A DNA stretch of 64,000 nucleotides from Cyclaneusma minus (lineage: Eukaryota; Ascomycota; Leotiomycetes; Marthamycetales; Marthamycetaceae): NCBI GenBank assembly GCA_037179335.1, contig JAKZHN010000011.1:1270428-1334427 (forward strand), in the 5' to 3' direction. How positions within the stretch are numbered: position 1 is the first letter of the stretch; every line of letters begins with the position of its first letter. This document shows, one piece after another, positions 34,736 to 47,000 of the stretch. Under the pieces are notes generated by a model, which was given only the letters and a program-made list of their open reading frames with translations, had not been told where the DNA came from and did not search any database. The translations under genes and the position numbers were made by a program.

Positions 34736-37700
34736 CCGCTTTATATACCCTTTGAACAAAGGTTCATTTTCAAAAGTAAGCTTAGAGCTCATGTGACGAA
34801 ATCATAGGTACAAAAGCGCGTTCTGCTTCCCAAGTGTTTTTCCATCCGTCCCCAAACATTTCCACCAACGACTCTCAATTCTGCTATCAACAGGCCTTGC
34901 TGCTATTATCACCTATCCGCGCCCCTAGCTCAGACTCATATCCAACTAATTAGAACACCAAGTCGGTTTTTTGAGAGAAGTTTGGTACTCTATCTGGCTA
35001 GAATCTCTTAGGTTCCTGGAAATATAGAAAGTCTCGAGTAGCACGTAGGGGCTGTTAATTAGATTATGACATTCCAGAAGGACGTAAGCGCCGCTTATAT
35101 ACCCGCCTCGGGTAGCGGGGAGAAGGTTTAGTGGAGAATTGGAAGGCCATGTGACAAAATCTCAAAGAACGTTACAGTTCACAGCGTTCCATGCTTTCCC
35201 AGCAATTTCCACCACCGATTGTAAGTTCTTTTGTCAACAGACTTTGCCGCTGTCACCCAACAGAGCCCCTAGATCAGACTAATACATTTCCAAGTCAAAG
35301 CATGAAAAGAGCCATGGCAATTTCGTACTCCACCCAGCTAGAATCCCTTGCGGCCTTGCTGAATATAGAAAAATCCGAGTGACACATGAAGGCATTAAGA
35401 ATATTCTGTTTGGCTTAGCACATTCACAAAGAGGCAAGAGCCCCTTATATACCCGCCTCGGTAGCGAAAAGACGATGCAGAAGCAAGTCTGAATGTCATG
35501 TGACAAATTCTCAGAGCACGTTACGGTGCGAGTCGTACGGTGGGACGCAAAAAGTCTGAGTACGGCCTACAGTCTCTGGATGATTGTGAATATCCCACAT
35601 AACCAGGAATACTCTAAATAACTAAGAATATCCAGGTGATTTGGAATATCCCCAGTGATCTCGGACGGTCTAAATAATTTGGAACAATCCAAGGAATTGA
35701 AATATTTCGAGTGATTGGGAACATTATCACCCACTGTGCTCAGCCCGTATTCAGGCTTTTCTCATCGCACTGTACCATGCTTCCTAGGTAGTCATTCCTA
35801 CCACCGACGCTCATCTCTGTCGTCATAAGGCCTTGGTATTGTCACCATTTAGCAGGCCCATCGCCCATAGTCTCTGACTCAATATCTAACTCACAAAAGC
35901 CGAAGTCAATTCATCAAAACAACTCTGGTAGTTTGCTACTATATCCAACTAGATTTCTTTGTTCGCGATAGATGAAGACCCTAGTAGCACATAAGACAAC
36001 TTCTCCCATTTCGGTTAGCTTGAGGTAATCCAGAAGGGGTAAGAGCCCCTTATATACCCAGCGGGGAGGAAATCCAAGAGCAAGGCTAGAAATTCATGTG
36101 ATGGAACCTTAAAGAACCACGTCGGGGTTGTATGCGTTTCACGCTTCCCAGCCATTCTACCACCGATTGTAATCCCTCCCATCAACAGGCCTTGCTGTTG
36201 TCACCTAACAGCGCCTGCTCACCCAATTTATAGGAACAGAAGTTCACTTTTCCAAAAGATCCGCGTACCCACCTAGAATTCTTCGTCGGTCCAAGCAAGC
36301 AAACCCGCACATTCGACGGTCGTAGCCTGATTGTTGGCATGAGGTCCCCTAGAAGAGCGTGGGGGCCCCTTATATTCCCCATCTTGATAGCGGAGGTCAG
36401 GTTCAAAAGCATGTTTGAAGGCCATGTGACGAAGCCTCAAAGAATCACTTCGTAGCTGTTTTACGCTTCCGCCTTCCCAGTCATTCCACCACCAATTGCA
36501 ATTTCTGCTGCCAAAAGACCTTTCTGTTGTAATCCAAAAGCGCTTCTAACTCACTCTAGGTTGTAAAGTCTTCCTTGTTCAGTTAACCTTACTTGTAGGA
36601 GCATTAGTTCACTTTCAAAAACACCTGCGTACCTAAGCCTCTAAGGTAGAATTTTTCCTCAGTCGAGGCAAGGAAACCTCGCGCATTATACAAGGGCCAG
36701 GTCTATGAGTGCCCCATGACAAGATGATCTGACGAGCGGTGTCTTGAGGTATTCCAAGAGGGGCGAAGGGCCCCTCATATACCCAATGGGGAGAAGGTTA
36801 AAGAGCAGTATAGCAAACGCTTTATAGGTCATGTGACTAAATCCTCAAAGAACCACGTCGCGGTTCATAGGTGTGTCTTCATGCTTAGGTTCCTAAGACA
36901 GATGCTTGACCACCGATTGGAATTCCTGCTGTCCAGGCGCCTTCCTGCTGCCACAATTTCTTAGTGTCCCTAACTCAAACTCACCTGGCGATCTTTCCTT
37001 ATCCAATCTATACTTCGTATGAGCAGAAGTTTACTTTTCAGAAAGACCTGCCTACCTAGGTAAAATTCTTCCTCGGTCGGAGCAAGGAATCCTCGCGCAT
37101 TGAGGCCTTTTTTCGATCAGAGTTGGCTTGAGGTATTACAGTAGGGAGTGTGGGCCCTTTATACTTATACACCTGGAGGGTAGAAGGTTGAAGAGTTAGA
37201 ACAGTATGGTCAACGCTTTGGAGATCATGTGATCCAATCTCAAAAAGCCCCATTCCCTCCCGTAAGCGTCTTCCCACGCTTTCCTAGATCACGGATATCA
37301 CCAGCACCGATTGCTAATACTGCTGTCAACCCGTCTTGCTGCTGCCATTATCCATCAGCGTTGCCAGCTCAAACTCAAATCAAACTCATAAACCGTCGAA
37401 GCCAAAACTTTCAGAAAAAGCGGTGTAGTCTATCAAGCCAGAATCCTACGCTGGCGATAGAGAGAGTCGAGTAGCAGCTAGAAATGTAGTTACTCTCTGG
37501 CATTTTCTTTGGCTTGAGGTATTCCAGAAGGGGGAAAGGGCCCCTTATATACCTTGATAGGGAGAAAGTCCAAGTGAAGTACTGTTGACGTTTTGGAGGT
37601 CATGTGACGAAATCTTCAAGAACCCACTGCGGTTTGTAGTAGGTATTTCACGCTTTTCTAAACGACAGTGGACAGAGGCGTTATCACCGATTGTAATTCC

Positions 37701-38740
37701 TACCGTCGGTAAGGCTTCCTGCTGTCATCTGTTAGCGCCCTTAGCATAAACTCATATCAAACTCACAAGTGTCCAAGTTAAACTGTTCTGGAGACGCTTC
37801 GTACTCTGTTCAAGCCAGAGTCTTTTGCTAGCGATGGGGAGAAACTCGGGTAGCACATAAAGGCGTGTCCCCGGTGAACTATTGGCTTGAGGTATTTACA
37901 ACGGCGTAAGTGCCCCTTTAATGCCTCAGGGAGGAGAAGTTCCAACGGCAGCACGGTTTGACTTTGCGTTTTGGAAGTCAGGTGACGCGACCTCAATTCA
38001 TCACGTTCTGGCTCGTAAGTGTTTCACGCTTTCCCAGTCCTAGATGACAGACACGCTCACCACCGATTCACGATTCCTGCTGTCAACAAGCCTTCCTGCT
38101 GTCATCTTACAGTGCCCCTAGCTTAAACTCATATCAAAATCACAAGCGTCCCAGTTAATTTCTTCTGGAGACGCTTCGTACTCTGTTCAAGCCAGAGTCT
38201 TTTGCTAGCGATAGGGAAACACTGGGGTAACACGTACGTCATGTCATTCCAGGCCATCGAATCGGGCTGAGGTATTTTAGGAGGATGTGAGAGCCATTTA
38301 TATACCTGGAGGGGAGAGAATCTGGTCAATACGACTGGCATTTTGGAGGTCATGTGACGGAATTTTGTGGTCAGGCGTCGTGTTGAGGGTCCTAGGGGTT
38401 TCTTCAACCTTCCCTAGACATTCACACCACTGATTCGCATTCCTGCTGTCGACGGGACTTGGTGTTGTTAACAAGACTTGCTGTTGTCAATTCCAGACTT
38501 ATATCTCAGTCTAATCATCAAAGTCCCAGCCATTTGTTTTTCTTCAGAAAGCTTGGCACACTCTATCCAGCTAGAATGTTTGGTCTGGCAATCGAAAAAG
38601 AGTCGTAGCACATCAGGAGCCGTTTCGCCATATTCTTGGCTTGAGATATCACAGAAGGAGGGAGAGGCCCTCAAATACCTTAATGGGAAAACGGTTCAAG
38701 AGCAGTATGCTGAAGGCTGTGGAGGTCATGTGATGCCTAA
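34736..38740 (-). repeat. Eleven-unit tandem array with TATATAAGGGG plus CATGTGAC (array A)
   Basis: The forward block CCCCTTATATACC, a minus-strand TATA box, recurs near 34741, 35093, 35447, 36051, 36371, 36778, 37158, 37545, 37915, 38298 and 38667. The period is about 320-407 bp. A CATGTGA(C/T) element, or a close variant, follows each at about 40-65 bp (34790, 35145, 35497, 36095, 36422, 36828, 37226, 37600, 37979, 38349, 38725). Next come CACCGATTG (AATCGGTG on the minus strand) and one or two CTGCTGTC copies. A TTGAGGTATTCCAGAAGGGG-type block sits just left of many TATA boxes. Units differ by many substitutions and share no open frame. The long 35447-36051 interval is explained by a MITE insertion. 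The 300 bp after the array (38741-39042) lead into TVP38 and hold nothing recognised. Confidence 0.7.
35538..35772. mobile_element. Non-autonomous Tc1/mariner-like MITE, copy 1
   Basis: A 235-bp element flanked by TA on both sides (35536-35537 and 35773-35774). The left end C(A/G)GTGGGACGCAAAAAGTCT and the inverted right end (reverse complement CAGTGCGATGAGAAAAGCCT) form imperfect terminal inverted repeats of about 30 bp. The interior is a series of 18-20 bp units of the form GAATATCCNNNGTGATTTG. No transposase frame. TA flanks and CAGT ends suit the Tc1/mariner superfamily. Confidence 0.68.
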
Positions 38741-39042
38741 TGGATGTTGGAAAAAGCGGAAAAAGCCCCCCTTAGTCTCGTGTCAGGGTCACCTTGATAG
38801 ATGTCTTTGCAAACAGCTCCCAAGGCGGGGTAGGTGGCAAGAATATAGTTTCATGCTTTTGAGAGTCGTTTTCATATTTATTTCTCATAACCGTCGTTCC
38901 ATACGTGACTCTATCCCTGATAGCCTCTGAACGCCATACGCAGCCCATCCCATCCAGTTTCCTTTCCATTTTCTCATATATGCATTCTTGACATCACAAA
39001 GTCCACGCCTCATTCATTCGCACTCAATTTCTCGAGACCCGC

Positions 39043-40239
39043 TCATTTCCTCGAATCCCTCAACCCCACGCTCGCCTCCTCATCACCACCCCCCTTCCCA
39101 TCATCCGAAAACTCATCCCTGTACCCCCCCATCGCCCCCTCATTCTCCCACAAACTAATATCATCATCCCCCATCAACGCCGCCACATCCGGGTCCACCA
39201 TCTCCTCTCCCTCCTCCTGCCCCGGTCCCCTCACCGTCCCATCAGCACCCCACTCCCTCCCCTCCACCTCCTCACTCCTCCTCCCACTTCCCCTCAACCC
39301 CTCTATTTCCTCAGCTTCCAATTCCCTCGCTCTCATCATCGTCCTCTTCCAAATAATCCAACCCACCGCAACGCCCAACACACCTCCTCCAACTACACTC
39401 ACCAGGTTGATCATTCGGGTCGAAGTGTCCATTTTGCCGTCATTGTCGCCCAGTTTTGCTAATCGCGAGCCTACGAATACGTGGATGAAGAGTTTTGGTG
39501 TGGCCAGCGCAGTCGCTAAGGCGAAATTCCACGCGTCGATTGTCGGAAACGTGCTCAACGCGCCATTACTCAGTGAATACGGCAACGGACAAAACCTAAC
39601 CGCAACCAAAATCTTCAGGCCATCGTGTTTTAATGTGAGTGCAAGTGCGTTGAAGCGCTTGTCGTTGCCTACTAGTCGTGTTACGTATTTTGATAACACG
39701 GTACGACAAGCAAGAAACGAACAAAGTGAGCCGATGACATTTGCAGTGCTGCAAATAAACCAGCCATTGGGAAAGCCGTACACAAAACCGGCGCAGGTTA
39801 GGAGCGACGAATAGCCGATTATGGGCGGGAAGGCAGTGAGGAAGATGAGCGACCAGAGGATCGCCCAGCCGCCTGGTATGCTGCGCCAGCTTGCAGCCTT
39901 GGAGGTTAGCCAACCGAAGATTGACTTGCTGTAAACGAGGAAGGTAATTCCGCCCGCGAGGGCAATAATTCCACCGATGATGGCGCAGACTCGTTGGTAG
40001 AGGGGGAGAGAGACGAAAGTTTTGTAGACTAGGTCGTAGGTGTGGTGGGCGGTTTGGATGAGTTGGTGGATGCGGGATTGGGAGGAGGAATCGCGGAAAG
40101 CTCGTCTCGAAGATGTGGAGCGATGACGAGTCCAACTTGGGCGTGGATTCGTATTTGATGGGCGGGGAGAGGGTGAGGTGGAGGGGGAGGAGATGGGGAG
40201 GGCGAGGGCGCGGGCGGTGGAGGTGTAGTCGGCGGGCAT
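39043..40239 (-). CDS. TVP38: TVP38/TMEM64-family Golgi membrane protein
   Basis: A single exon of 398 residues. After a ~75-residue Ser/Arg-rich cytosolic N terminus come hydrophobic segments from about residue 83 to 300. They carry the VTT/SNARE-associated Golgi protein core: a PPIIGYSSLLTCAGFVYGF stretch, GWFICSTANVIGSLCSFLACR, and VRFCPLPYSLSNGALSTF. The last is the re-entrant-loop signature shared with DedA proteins. The remaining ~100 residues are acidic and Gly-rich. Yeast Tvp38 localises to Tlg2-containing late-Golgi vesicles; relatives (VMP1, TMEM41B) scramble lipids, but activity here is inferred only. The gene is head-to-head with the CCCH/SMR gene, sharing a 1.07-kb upstream region. 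Confidence 0.9.
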   Translation of the reverse strand: MPADYTSTARALALPISSPSTSPSPRPSNTNPRPSWTRHRSTSSRRAFRDSSSQSRIHQLIQTAHHTYDLVYKTFVSLPLYQRVCAIIGGIIALAGGITFLVYSKSIFGWLTSKAASWRSIPGGWAILWSLIFLTAFPPIIGYSSLLTCAGFVYGFPNGWFICSTANVIGSLCSFLACRTVLSKYVTRLVGNDKRFNALALTLKHDGLKILVAVRFCPLPYSLSNGALSTFPTIDAWNFALATALATPKLFIHVFVGSRLAKLGDNDGKMDTSTRMINLVSVVGGGVLGVAVGWIIWKRTMMRARELEAEEIEGLRGSGRRSEEVEGREWGADGTVRGPGQEEGEEMVDPDVAALMGDDDISLWENEGAMGGYRDEFSDDGKGGGDEEASVGLRDSRK

Positions 40240-41305
40240 GATGGTGAAGGTGCGCTCGATGCGCCGGGAAGCTTCGAATTGGGTAGATTCAGGGCGGTCT
40301 GAGGTTTTGGAGGTCAGGCGGGCTTGATGGAGGTACTCGGAGCTACTAGTATGGACCGGCCTGCATTAACGCAGTTGTGGGAATAAGGTTGGAGAGAGGT
40401 CTGCGGGAGGACTGATGCAACAGTGAAACGGTGCTTGGGAAGCTTGTTTTTTTGAAGGTTTATGTTGACATCTAGCTTCGGAGAGCCCTTTGGGGGGCTG
40501 AATGCAACGACATGGCGAGGCTCAGGGTGAAGCACGTCATAATTGGTCCATTCTGCTTTAACCCGAAGTCCGGCGGGAATAGTAGCGGAAATAGAAAGGG
40601 ATGCGTATACTAGAAAAGAAACAGCCCATCAATTAAAGGCAAAACTCGGCTGATTTCAGCGGGCAGCCACTATTTTTCCGAGTTGCCCAAGTATAATTAG
40701 ATGGGTGGTGCTTTAGTCTTGTACAATGGTCGCGCTGCATGAAATGGCGCTATTCTGATGGATGACTGAGGCATTCCGCGCGGCTGAGCTCCGCCATGCG
40801 TGTGCACTTGAGTGCCGACGGAGTGATGCGCCCCGGGGATTCAGCTTCAGCCCCAAAGGCCTTGCTTTGTCCAGTCCAGTGCCCCAAGCCTCACCCCTCT
40901 CGCAACCCAGACTTCGCTTTAAACACCACATCCACTACACGCATAAATAATCCACCGCACCAGCGCCCAAGCTTGAATCTGGTGCCCGCTGCGAAGCATC
41001 TGTATTGTGTGTGCTGGACGTCATCCACTTCCCGCGCCAGAGCTCATGATCTCGCGACCACCGCACGCAAGACAATGTGAGACCGGCGACCTGCCTACAC
41101 ACACCATAGTCGATCCACCGAAACCCTGGCGAGCGAATACTTGCGACATTGCGTGAAGCTCCTTCCCGCACCCAAAGGCCGTTCCTTCATTCCTGCCGCC
41201 CGCTCTCCTTTCTGCAGATCCTTCCATCTCTCTAGTCTCTTTCTTTGATGTCCACGGCCTGCTCTTCTTCAACCTCCCCGCCGACCACCCAAGTCTGCAG
41301 CAACC
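40240..41305. promoter_or_regulatory. Shared upstream region of TVP38 and CCCH/SMR genes
   Basis: These genes diverge from this 1066-bp gap, so both promoters must lie here. The segment before 41306 is pyrimidine-rich (CTCTCTAGTCTCTTTC), as in fungal 5' leaders. No gene, repeat or array unit is recognised, in contrast to the arrays on both outer sides. Confidence 0.5.
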
Positions 41306-43733
41306 ATGGTGTCCGACGAACTCTACGAGCTCTGCCTCCCAACCCTGCAGGACACGAAGCTGGACGATGAGGAGCGAACCGACAAGCTCGAGGAGCTGAT
41401 GCAGAAGGAGACGCCCCTAAAGGGAAAACAACTCGAAAACGCCGTGCTCGACGTTCTCTGGCGCTTCCGCAACAGTACCATCTCAGCCTCACCTCCGCCA
41501 TCGCGGCATTCCGTCCTGCGACGCCCCTCTCCTGCTCCGTGGCAGATCCCTCGAAGTACCGGCACTCCTATATCATCTTCACCTAGACTGGGCGTCAGCC
41601 CTCTTGCGCCGCCGGGCTTCGTGCCTCAACCATACAATAGAACACTCTCTTCAACTGCCTCCCCCTTTACCTCGCCCCGTCCGTCGCCTCGCCTAGCTTT
41701 CTCCAGCCCAGCCATCCCCCATAGTCCAAACCTCAATGCCTACGAGTTCCCGGCCGATACCAGTCCTACGCCCGACATATACGGCGACTATGGGAGTGAA
41801 AATGTGGACTGGCTCGTAGGTGGCGACGATGCTGCTAGTAATACCTCGTCTTCGGTCGGAGGCGGTGGCAGTGGTTTTAATGCTGCCGCTGCTGAATATA
41901 TACCAGCTCAACAGTCGAATAATATGAGTCCCTATGATATGCTCCGATCGATTCTCGGTCCTGCCAAGTCAGATGACGAAATCGAGGCTGCTCTGGCCAT
42001 GCATGGTTACGATCTGAGCGCTACTATTACCGCTTTTATGGAAGGTCAGAATAACGAGGAGGAAGCTGCTCAGGCCCAGGAAATAAAGAACACTATAATT
42101 GGGAAGAATTTGGCTATGGAGCCTCGGCCGAATACTCCAAGTGGTCAGAACCGGAATGGTGTGGTTTGCAAGTTCTGGCTGTCTACTGGACAGTGTCTAC
42201 GCGCAGACTGCAAATTCAGCCACGACCTAAGTAACCACATTTGCAAGTATGTTTTCGCTCTCACTAGATGTCATCCTACACACAGACGAGAGGCTAATCA
42301 TATTCCTAGATACTGGGTAATGGGCAATTGCCTCGCCGGCGATACCTGCATATTTTCCCACGACCCAGCAAACCTGATGAATCGTCTCGGCATAGACGAA
42401 AGCAGCACACCTCCACTCAACGCCGCTACACCCAGCTTCCAGTTCCAAGACTATAACGCCTTCCCCTCTCTCCAAGGCATGAGTAACGACCAGCAATGGA
42501 CCAACCCATACGGCACCCCACCTAACAACTACAACTACCCCTATATGAGCTACACCCCCCCATCCACCGCCAAAGGCCTAGCCGGCTACAACAGCGACAC
42601 CTCACAGCGCAACTCCCGCCCCGGCTCGCGCCACACCACGCGCGAAAACGCGCCCTCCGCCCCCGCACTCGACGACAACGAAGCCTTCCCGTCCCTCTCC
42701 GCCGTCGCCTCCGCCAAAAACAACAAAAGGCACCACGGCAAGCGCGGCGGCCACTCGCACAACAACAAGGAAAACACGCCTTCCTCTTTAGCCGAAGTAG
42801 TAAAAATGTCTCCTTCGCCTATACCAAGTTTGCGAGATGGGAAGAAGTTGGGTAGGAATGGGAGTATGGCGAGTATGCGAAATGGCGAGAATAGTGCAGC
42901 GGCGCAGGCGATTCCGGCACCGCAGCATATTCCGTGGTTGGAGACGGGGGAGGGGGCTAATAAGGCGTATTTGAAGGCGAGGCAGGATGCGATTAAGCAT
43001 GGGGGGTTGAGGAATAAGTTTTTGCAGAGGTATGTTTTGACTTGTCTCCTATATGACTGACAGATAGGGGGTTCTGAGAAAGAGTGTATTCAAATACTAA
43101 CAAAACCACAACAGCGCAGCACAAGCCTGGAACCGCAACGACGCACGCGCCGCCAAAGCCCTGTCTCTCCGCGGCCAATCCGAAAACGACCTCATGCGCA
43201 AAGCACACCGCGAAGCTGCTCGCGAACTGTACGAGTCGCGCAACAACTCTTCGTCTGGCTCAGCATCCAAGGAACTATACGTCGATCTCCACGGCTTGCA
43301 TCCTGAAGAAGCAGTCGAGTACTTGGAAAGAGTGCTGCTGGAACAACAGAATTCAGGTAGACCGGTTTATGCTATCACAGGCACGGGTCATCATTCAAAG
43401 AATGGAAAGGACAAGGTGGGCAAGGCGATTCGACAGTTTTTGAATGAGTGGAGGTATGCGTTTCGAGAGTTCAGCGTGCCAGGGGATCGAAATAATGTGG
43501 GGGGGGTTTTGGGGGTGGATGCGGGGAGTTGGGATAGGAGTTTGGGTGGTGAGGGGCAGAGAGGTGATAGTGGTGGGGAGACGGGGAAGGCGGGTGATGC
43601 GAAGGGCGGGAAGGCAGAGGAAGTTGGTGATTTGCTGGCCCAGGGACATGAGATTGGGGATGGGAAGGTGAGGTTGCTTGTTAGGGATAGGGAACAGGCG
43701 GGGGGTGTGCCGAGGGGGCCGAAGGGGAGGTGA
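41306..43733 (+). CDS. CCCH zinc-finger and SMR-domain protein
   Basis: Three exons (41306-42246, 42310-43029, 43115-43733) encode 759 residues. Order: a helical N terminus; a CUE/UBA-like helix bundle (about 208-248, ending HGYDLSATITAFMEG); two CCCH fingers, CKFWLSTGQCLRADCKFSH and CKYWVMGNCLAGDTCIFSH (about 288-332); a low-complexity Ser/Asn stretch; a DUF1771 helix (about 555-595); and an SMR domain (about 605-675) with VDLHGLHPEEA and GTGHHSKNG. SMR domains are nucleic-acid-binding and often endonucleolytic, and CCCH fingers bind RNA, so a role in RNA or ribosome-associated decay is likely but inferred. Related CCCH-SMR proteins are widespread in fungi. Intron 1 is exactly 63 nt with no stop codon and interrupts the second finger just after its first cysteine. 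The ATG at 41306 directly precedes conserved-looking sequence. Confidence 0.9.
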
Positions 43734-44084
43734 TGTGGCGTGAGGGGGCGGTCTCTGAACAATGCTCGGAAATATCCCAAACAACTAGGAATATTCCAAA
43801 TCACTGGGGATAATTTGATAAACCACGTGATTCGGAGTATCCTAAGTGAATTGGGAATATTCGGGGTGATGAGGGGTGAAGTGGGGTGGTGGAGGGGGAG
43901 ATAGGGGGACCTTGCTCTCTGGCTTTGAAGGTGAGGAGGAGGACATTACATCACTGAATTCGAAATACAGTTAAAACATAAATGCTCGTGTCTGGTGTCT
44001 GTGGCGTCTGCTATGTGGCAGTGAAAGGGGTTCCTGGCGTAGCAGCTGTTGTCAACTCCTAGACGCAGGCGAGTCCCAAGCCTC
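43734..44084. repeat. Internal-MITE-type 19-20 bp repeats without visible ends
   Basis: From about 43770 to 43865 several units of the form GGAATATTCC(A/T)AATCACT recur every 19-27 bp, closely like the interiors of the two TA-flanked MITEs at 35.5 and 54.4 kb. Terminal inverted repeats were not found, so this is a truncated copy or independent use of the same repeat. It starts about 40 bp after the CCCH/SMR stop codon. The rest of the gap is G-rich without features. Confidence 0.55.
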
Positions 44085-47000
44085 AACGTGAAGGTCACGT
44101 GCTCCTAGCTGCGGCAAAAGGCTTCTGGAGAGGTATAAAACGACTGAGACCCTCCCTCGAATTTCCTTCTCTAAGAATACCGAACACGTACCATTCACAG
44201 CTTACAGCTACTTGCTCGGCTAGTCTTCTAGAGCGAAGCCCAGCTAAACACCCTCACAATATCCTAAGCTCATTATATATGTGCATGTCTTGGATTGTAT
44301 TTTTCCTCTGCATGATTTTAGCGCCATAAAGCCTCGCTGTTGTCGTTATGCCGTGGCTTTCCCCGCTTGTGTTGCCTGCTGTTAGGGCGTAGCGTAACTG
44401 GCTACTTGAAGTGAGTATTAGTTTTGGTTTGCTGAGAGAGGAGTGTAAAAGGGCGTGGAGAGGGGTGAGAGGTACAAAAAGACCCACACCTTCGCATCTC
44501 TTTTCTTTTTCAAGACGTCGAAACCGAGGACTTGTCGCGTAATTGGCGAGTCCTGCGCGCAATTATACTTATTCCTCTCACAAGGCTCAAACAGGCTCAC
44601 CAGCATTCAGCACAAAGCAAAGCAGCTTACTAAATTCTGCTGAAAACCATTTCTTGCGCTGGAACTGTCAAAAGGCTTTGCTGCTATCGTTCCCTCGCCC
44701 TTCTTTCGCTTGGGGTTGCTGCTGTCGATATGGGTTAGTGTATGCTTGTGTATGGCAATTGAGGCAAGGAGGAGGGGCTATAAAAGGGCGTGGACTCCCC
44801 CTCGACTATTTCTTCTTCGGGAATCAAAATTCGACAAGGATCATTTCATGTGGTGATCCTGCACGCTCCCATTTTCAATTGCTCTCGAGCCTGGCTAAGC
44901 AGGATTTAGCACGAGGCCGAGGTATCTGGTAATTCCGCTGAAACGAACTCATTGCGAGAGGGATGTCAAAAGGGTTGCTGCTGTCGATATACCATGGCTT
45001 TCATCGATTGCATGGCCTGCTGGCAGGGAGTATGGCGAGTGGCTATTCGAGGTGTTGGTTTTGGTTTAGAGGTATCAAGGGGGGTAGATCTTCTCGACTG
45101 TTTCTTCTTCATGAAAATGATTCTGGAGAGTTGATACAATTATGGTGATCCCCGCGCGCATCTATTAATTGCTTTTAGGCCAGGCCTAGAGCAGTACAAA
45201 TTAGTATGGTGCTGAGCAACCTACTGAACTCTACTGAAACTAATTCTTTGCGCTGGAACGGCTAGGGGTTGCGGCTATTGCTGCTTCGAGCTTGCTATTG
45301 CTCGGAAGCGCTGCTGTCGAGAACGGCTGGTACTTGTCTGTATGTATTTTGGGAGATAGGCCTGGCAAGGAGGCTGGGTTTTAAAAAGACCTCAATCTAC
45401 CCCTCGACTGTTTCTTCTATAGGAACAAAGACAGGTAGCAATTCCGCGCATGTTCACTTTGGACTCTTGAACTCAAGCGAGAATTAGCAAAATTCAGCAC
45501 AGAGATGAGCAACCTATTCTGTTACGGCTGTAGCCTAGGCTGATGCCTTAGGCAGCCATTGTTTGTTGTTAGCGCCTTTGTTAGCGCGTAGCCTTTGTAT
45601 TATAAGGAAAAGATCCCCAGACCTCTCCTTCTCTTCTCTCCTTAGCTTCAGAAATTCAGTCTACCGTTGCTTATTCGGGCTCTTGGCCCCCTCACAGCGG
45701 TCTCCGTGACATATTCAATTATTTTGAAATGTGTTTTTTTGCGCAGGAGCTGCTAAAAGGGTTCCTGCTGTCTTTGCTACGCTTTGTTATTACCTGGAGG
45801 CGCTGCTGTTGAGAAAAGAAGTATTTATACGGTTCAGTCTAGCAGAGACAGGAGGCAGGCATGGCAGGGAGGATAGGCTATAAAAAGGGACCAGATCTTC
45901 CTCGGAATTGCTTCTCTCCAAGAAGACCATCTCGAGAGAGAGCGAACATGTGGTAATCCGCGCGGGCAACGATGTTCACTTTGGACTCTCAAAGTCAAGC
46001 CAGGATTGGCATGAAGGTGACCAATCCAATTTACGAGAATGGTTCTTGTTGTCGTGGCTTTTTTAAAAGAATTGCTGCTGCTGTCGTTGGATGTTTTTGT
46101 TGCTGTCTAGAGATGCTGCTGTCGAGAAGAAGAAAGTCTTCATGCGCTTGGATTAAGTGAAGGCAGGGAAAAGGCGAGGAGGAGGGCTATAAAAAGACCT
46201 GGATCTTCGCCCCTTGTTTCTTTAATGTTTTCTAAGAGTCGACACAAGCCTTCAAGTGACCCACGTGCGCACCCAAGTTTAAATTAAGTTGCTTTCAAGA
46301 GGCTCAGAACAGTTCAGTGCGAAAGTCAGCAGCGAACTTTGTTCTTTCGGAACGGGTGGGATGCTAGGAGAATTGCTTTTGTCGTTGCTTAGTCTTGTTG
46401 TCGGTTAAAGCCACTGCTGTCAAGCAGGACAGGGTGGGATGTGTATGACTGTGGGCGCAATTAGGAGGCAGGGCAGGAGAGAGAATATGCTATAAAAAGA
46501 CCCCCATCTCCCCTCCAATCTCTTCTCCAAGAACCAATTCAAGGTCGAACCTGGCGTATGTGGTGACCGAGGCGCGCACCCAAGTTTACTCCATCTCGAG
46601 CTAAGCTTTGCATGATCGATTCAATACAGCGATGAGCAGTCTAGTTTTCCTAAATCCTTGTAATGAATGGGCTTTTATCAGAATTGCTGAGAGGGTTGCT
46701 GCTGCTGCCGTCGTTGTGTCTTGCTGTTGGAGACAGTGGTTCTTACTACCTAGGTACCTTATGTGTATGAATTCCAAGGTGGAGGAGAGGCAGGAAGGAA
46801 GGCTAGGTTTAAAAAGACCAAGATCTTCCTATCTCATTTCTTCTTCAAGAACACCACAAACATGAACGGGTCTTATGTGGCGACTCATTTGCGCACCCAC
46901 GCTCACTTTAGATCTTTAAAGTCGCGCCAGGCTTAGTCTAGTCTAGCATAGAGATAAGCATGCCAACGAGTGGACGTTTTGTTGGGATGCTAGGAGGGTT

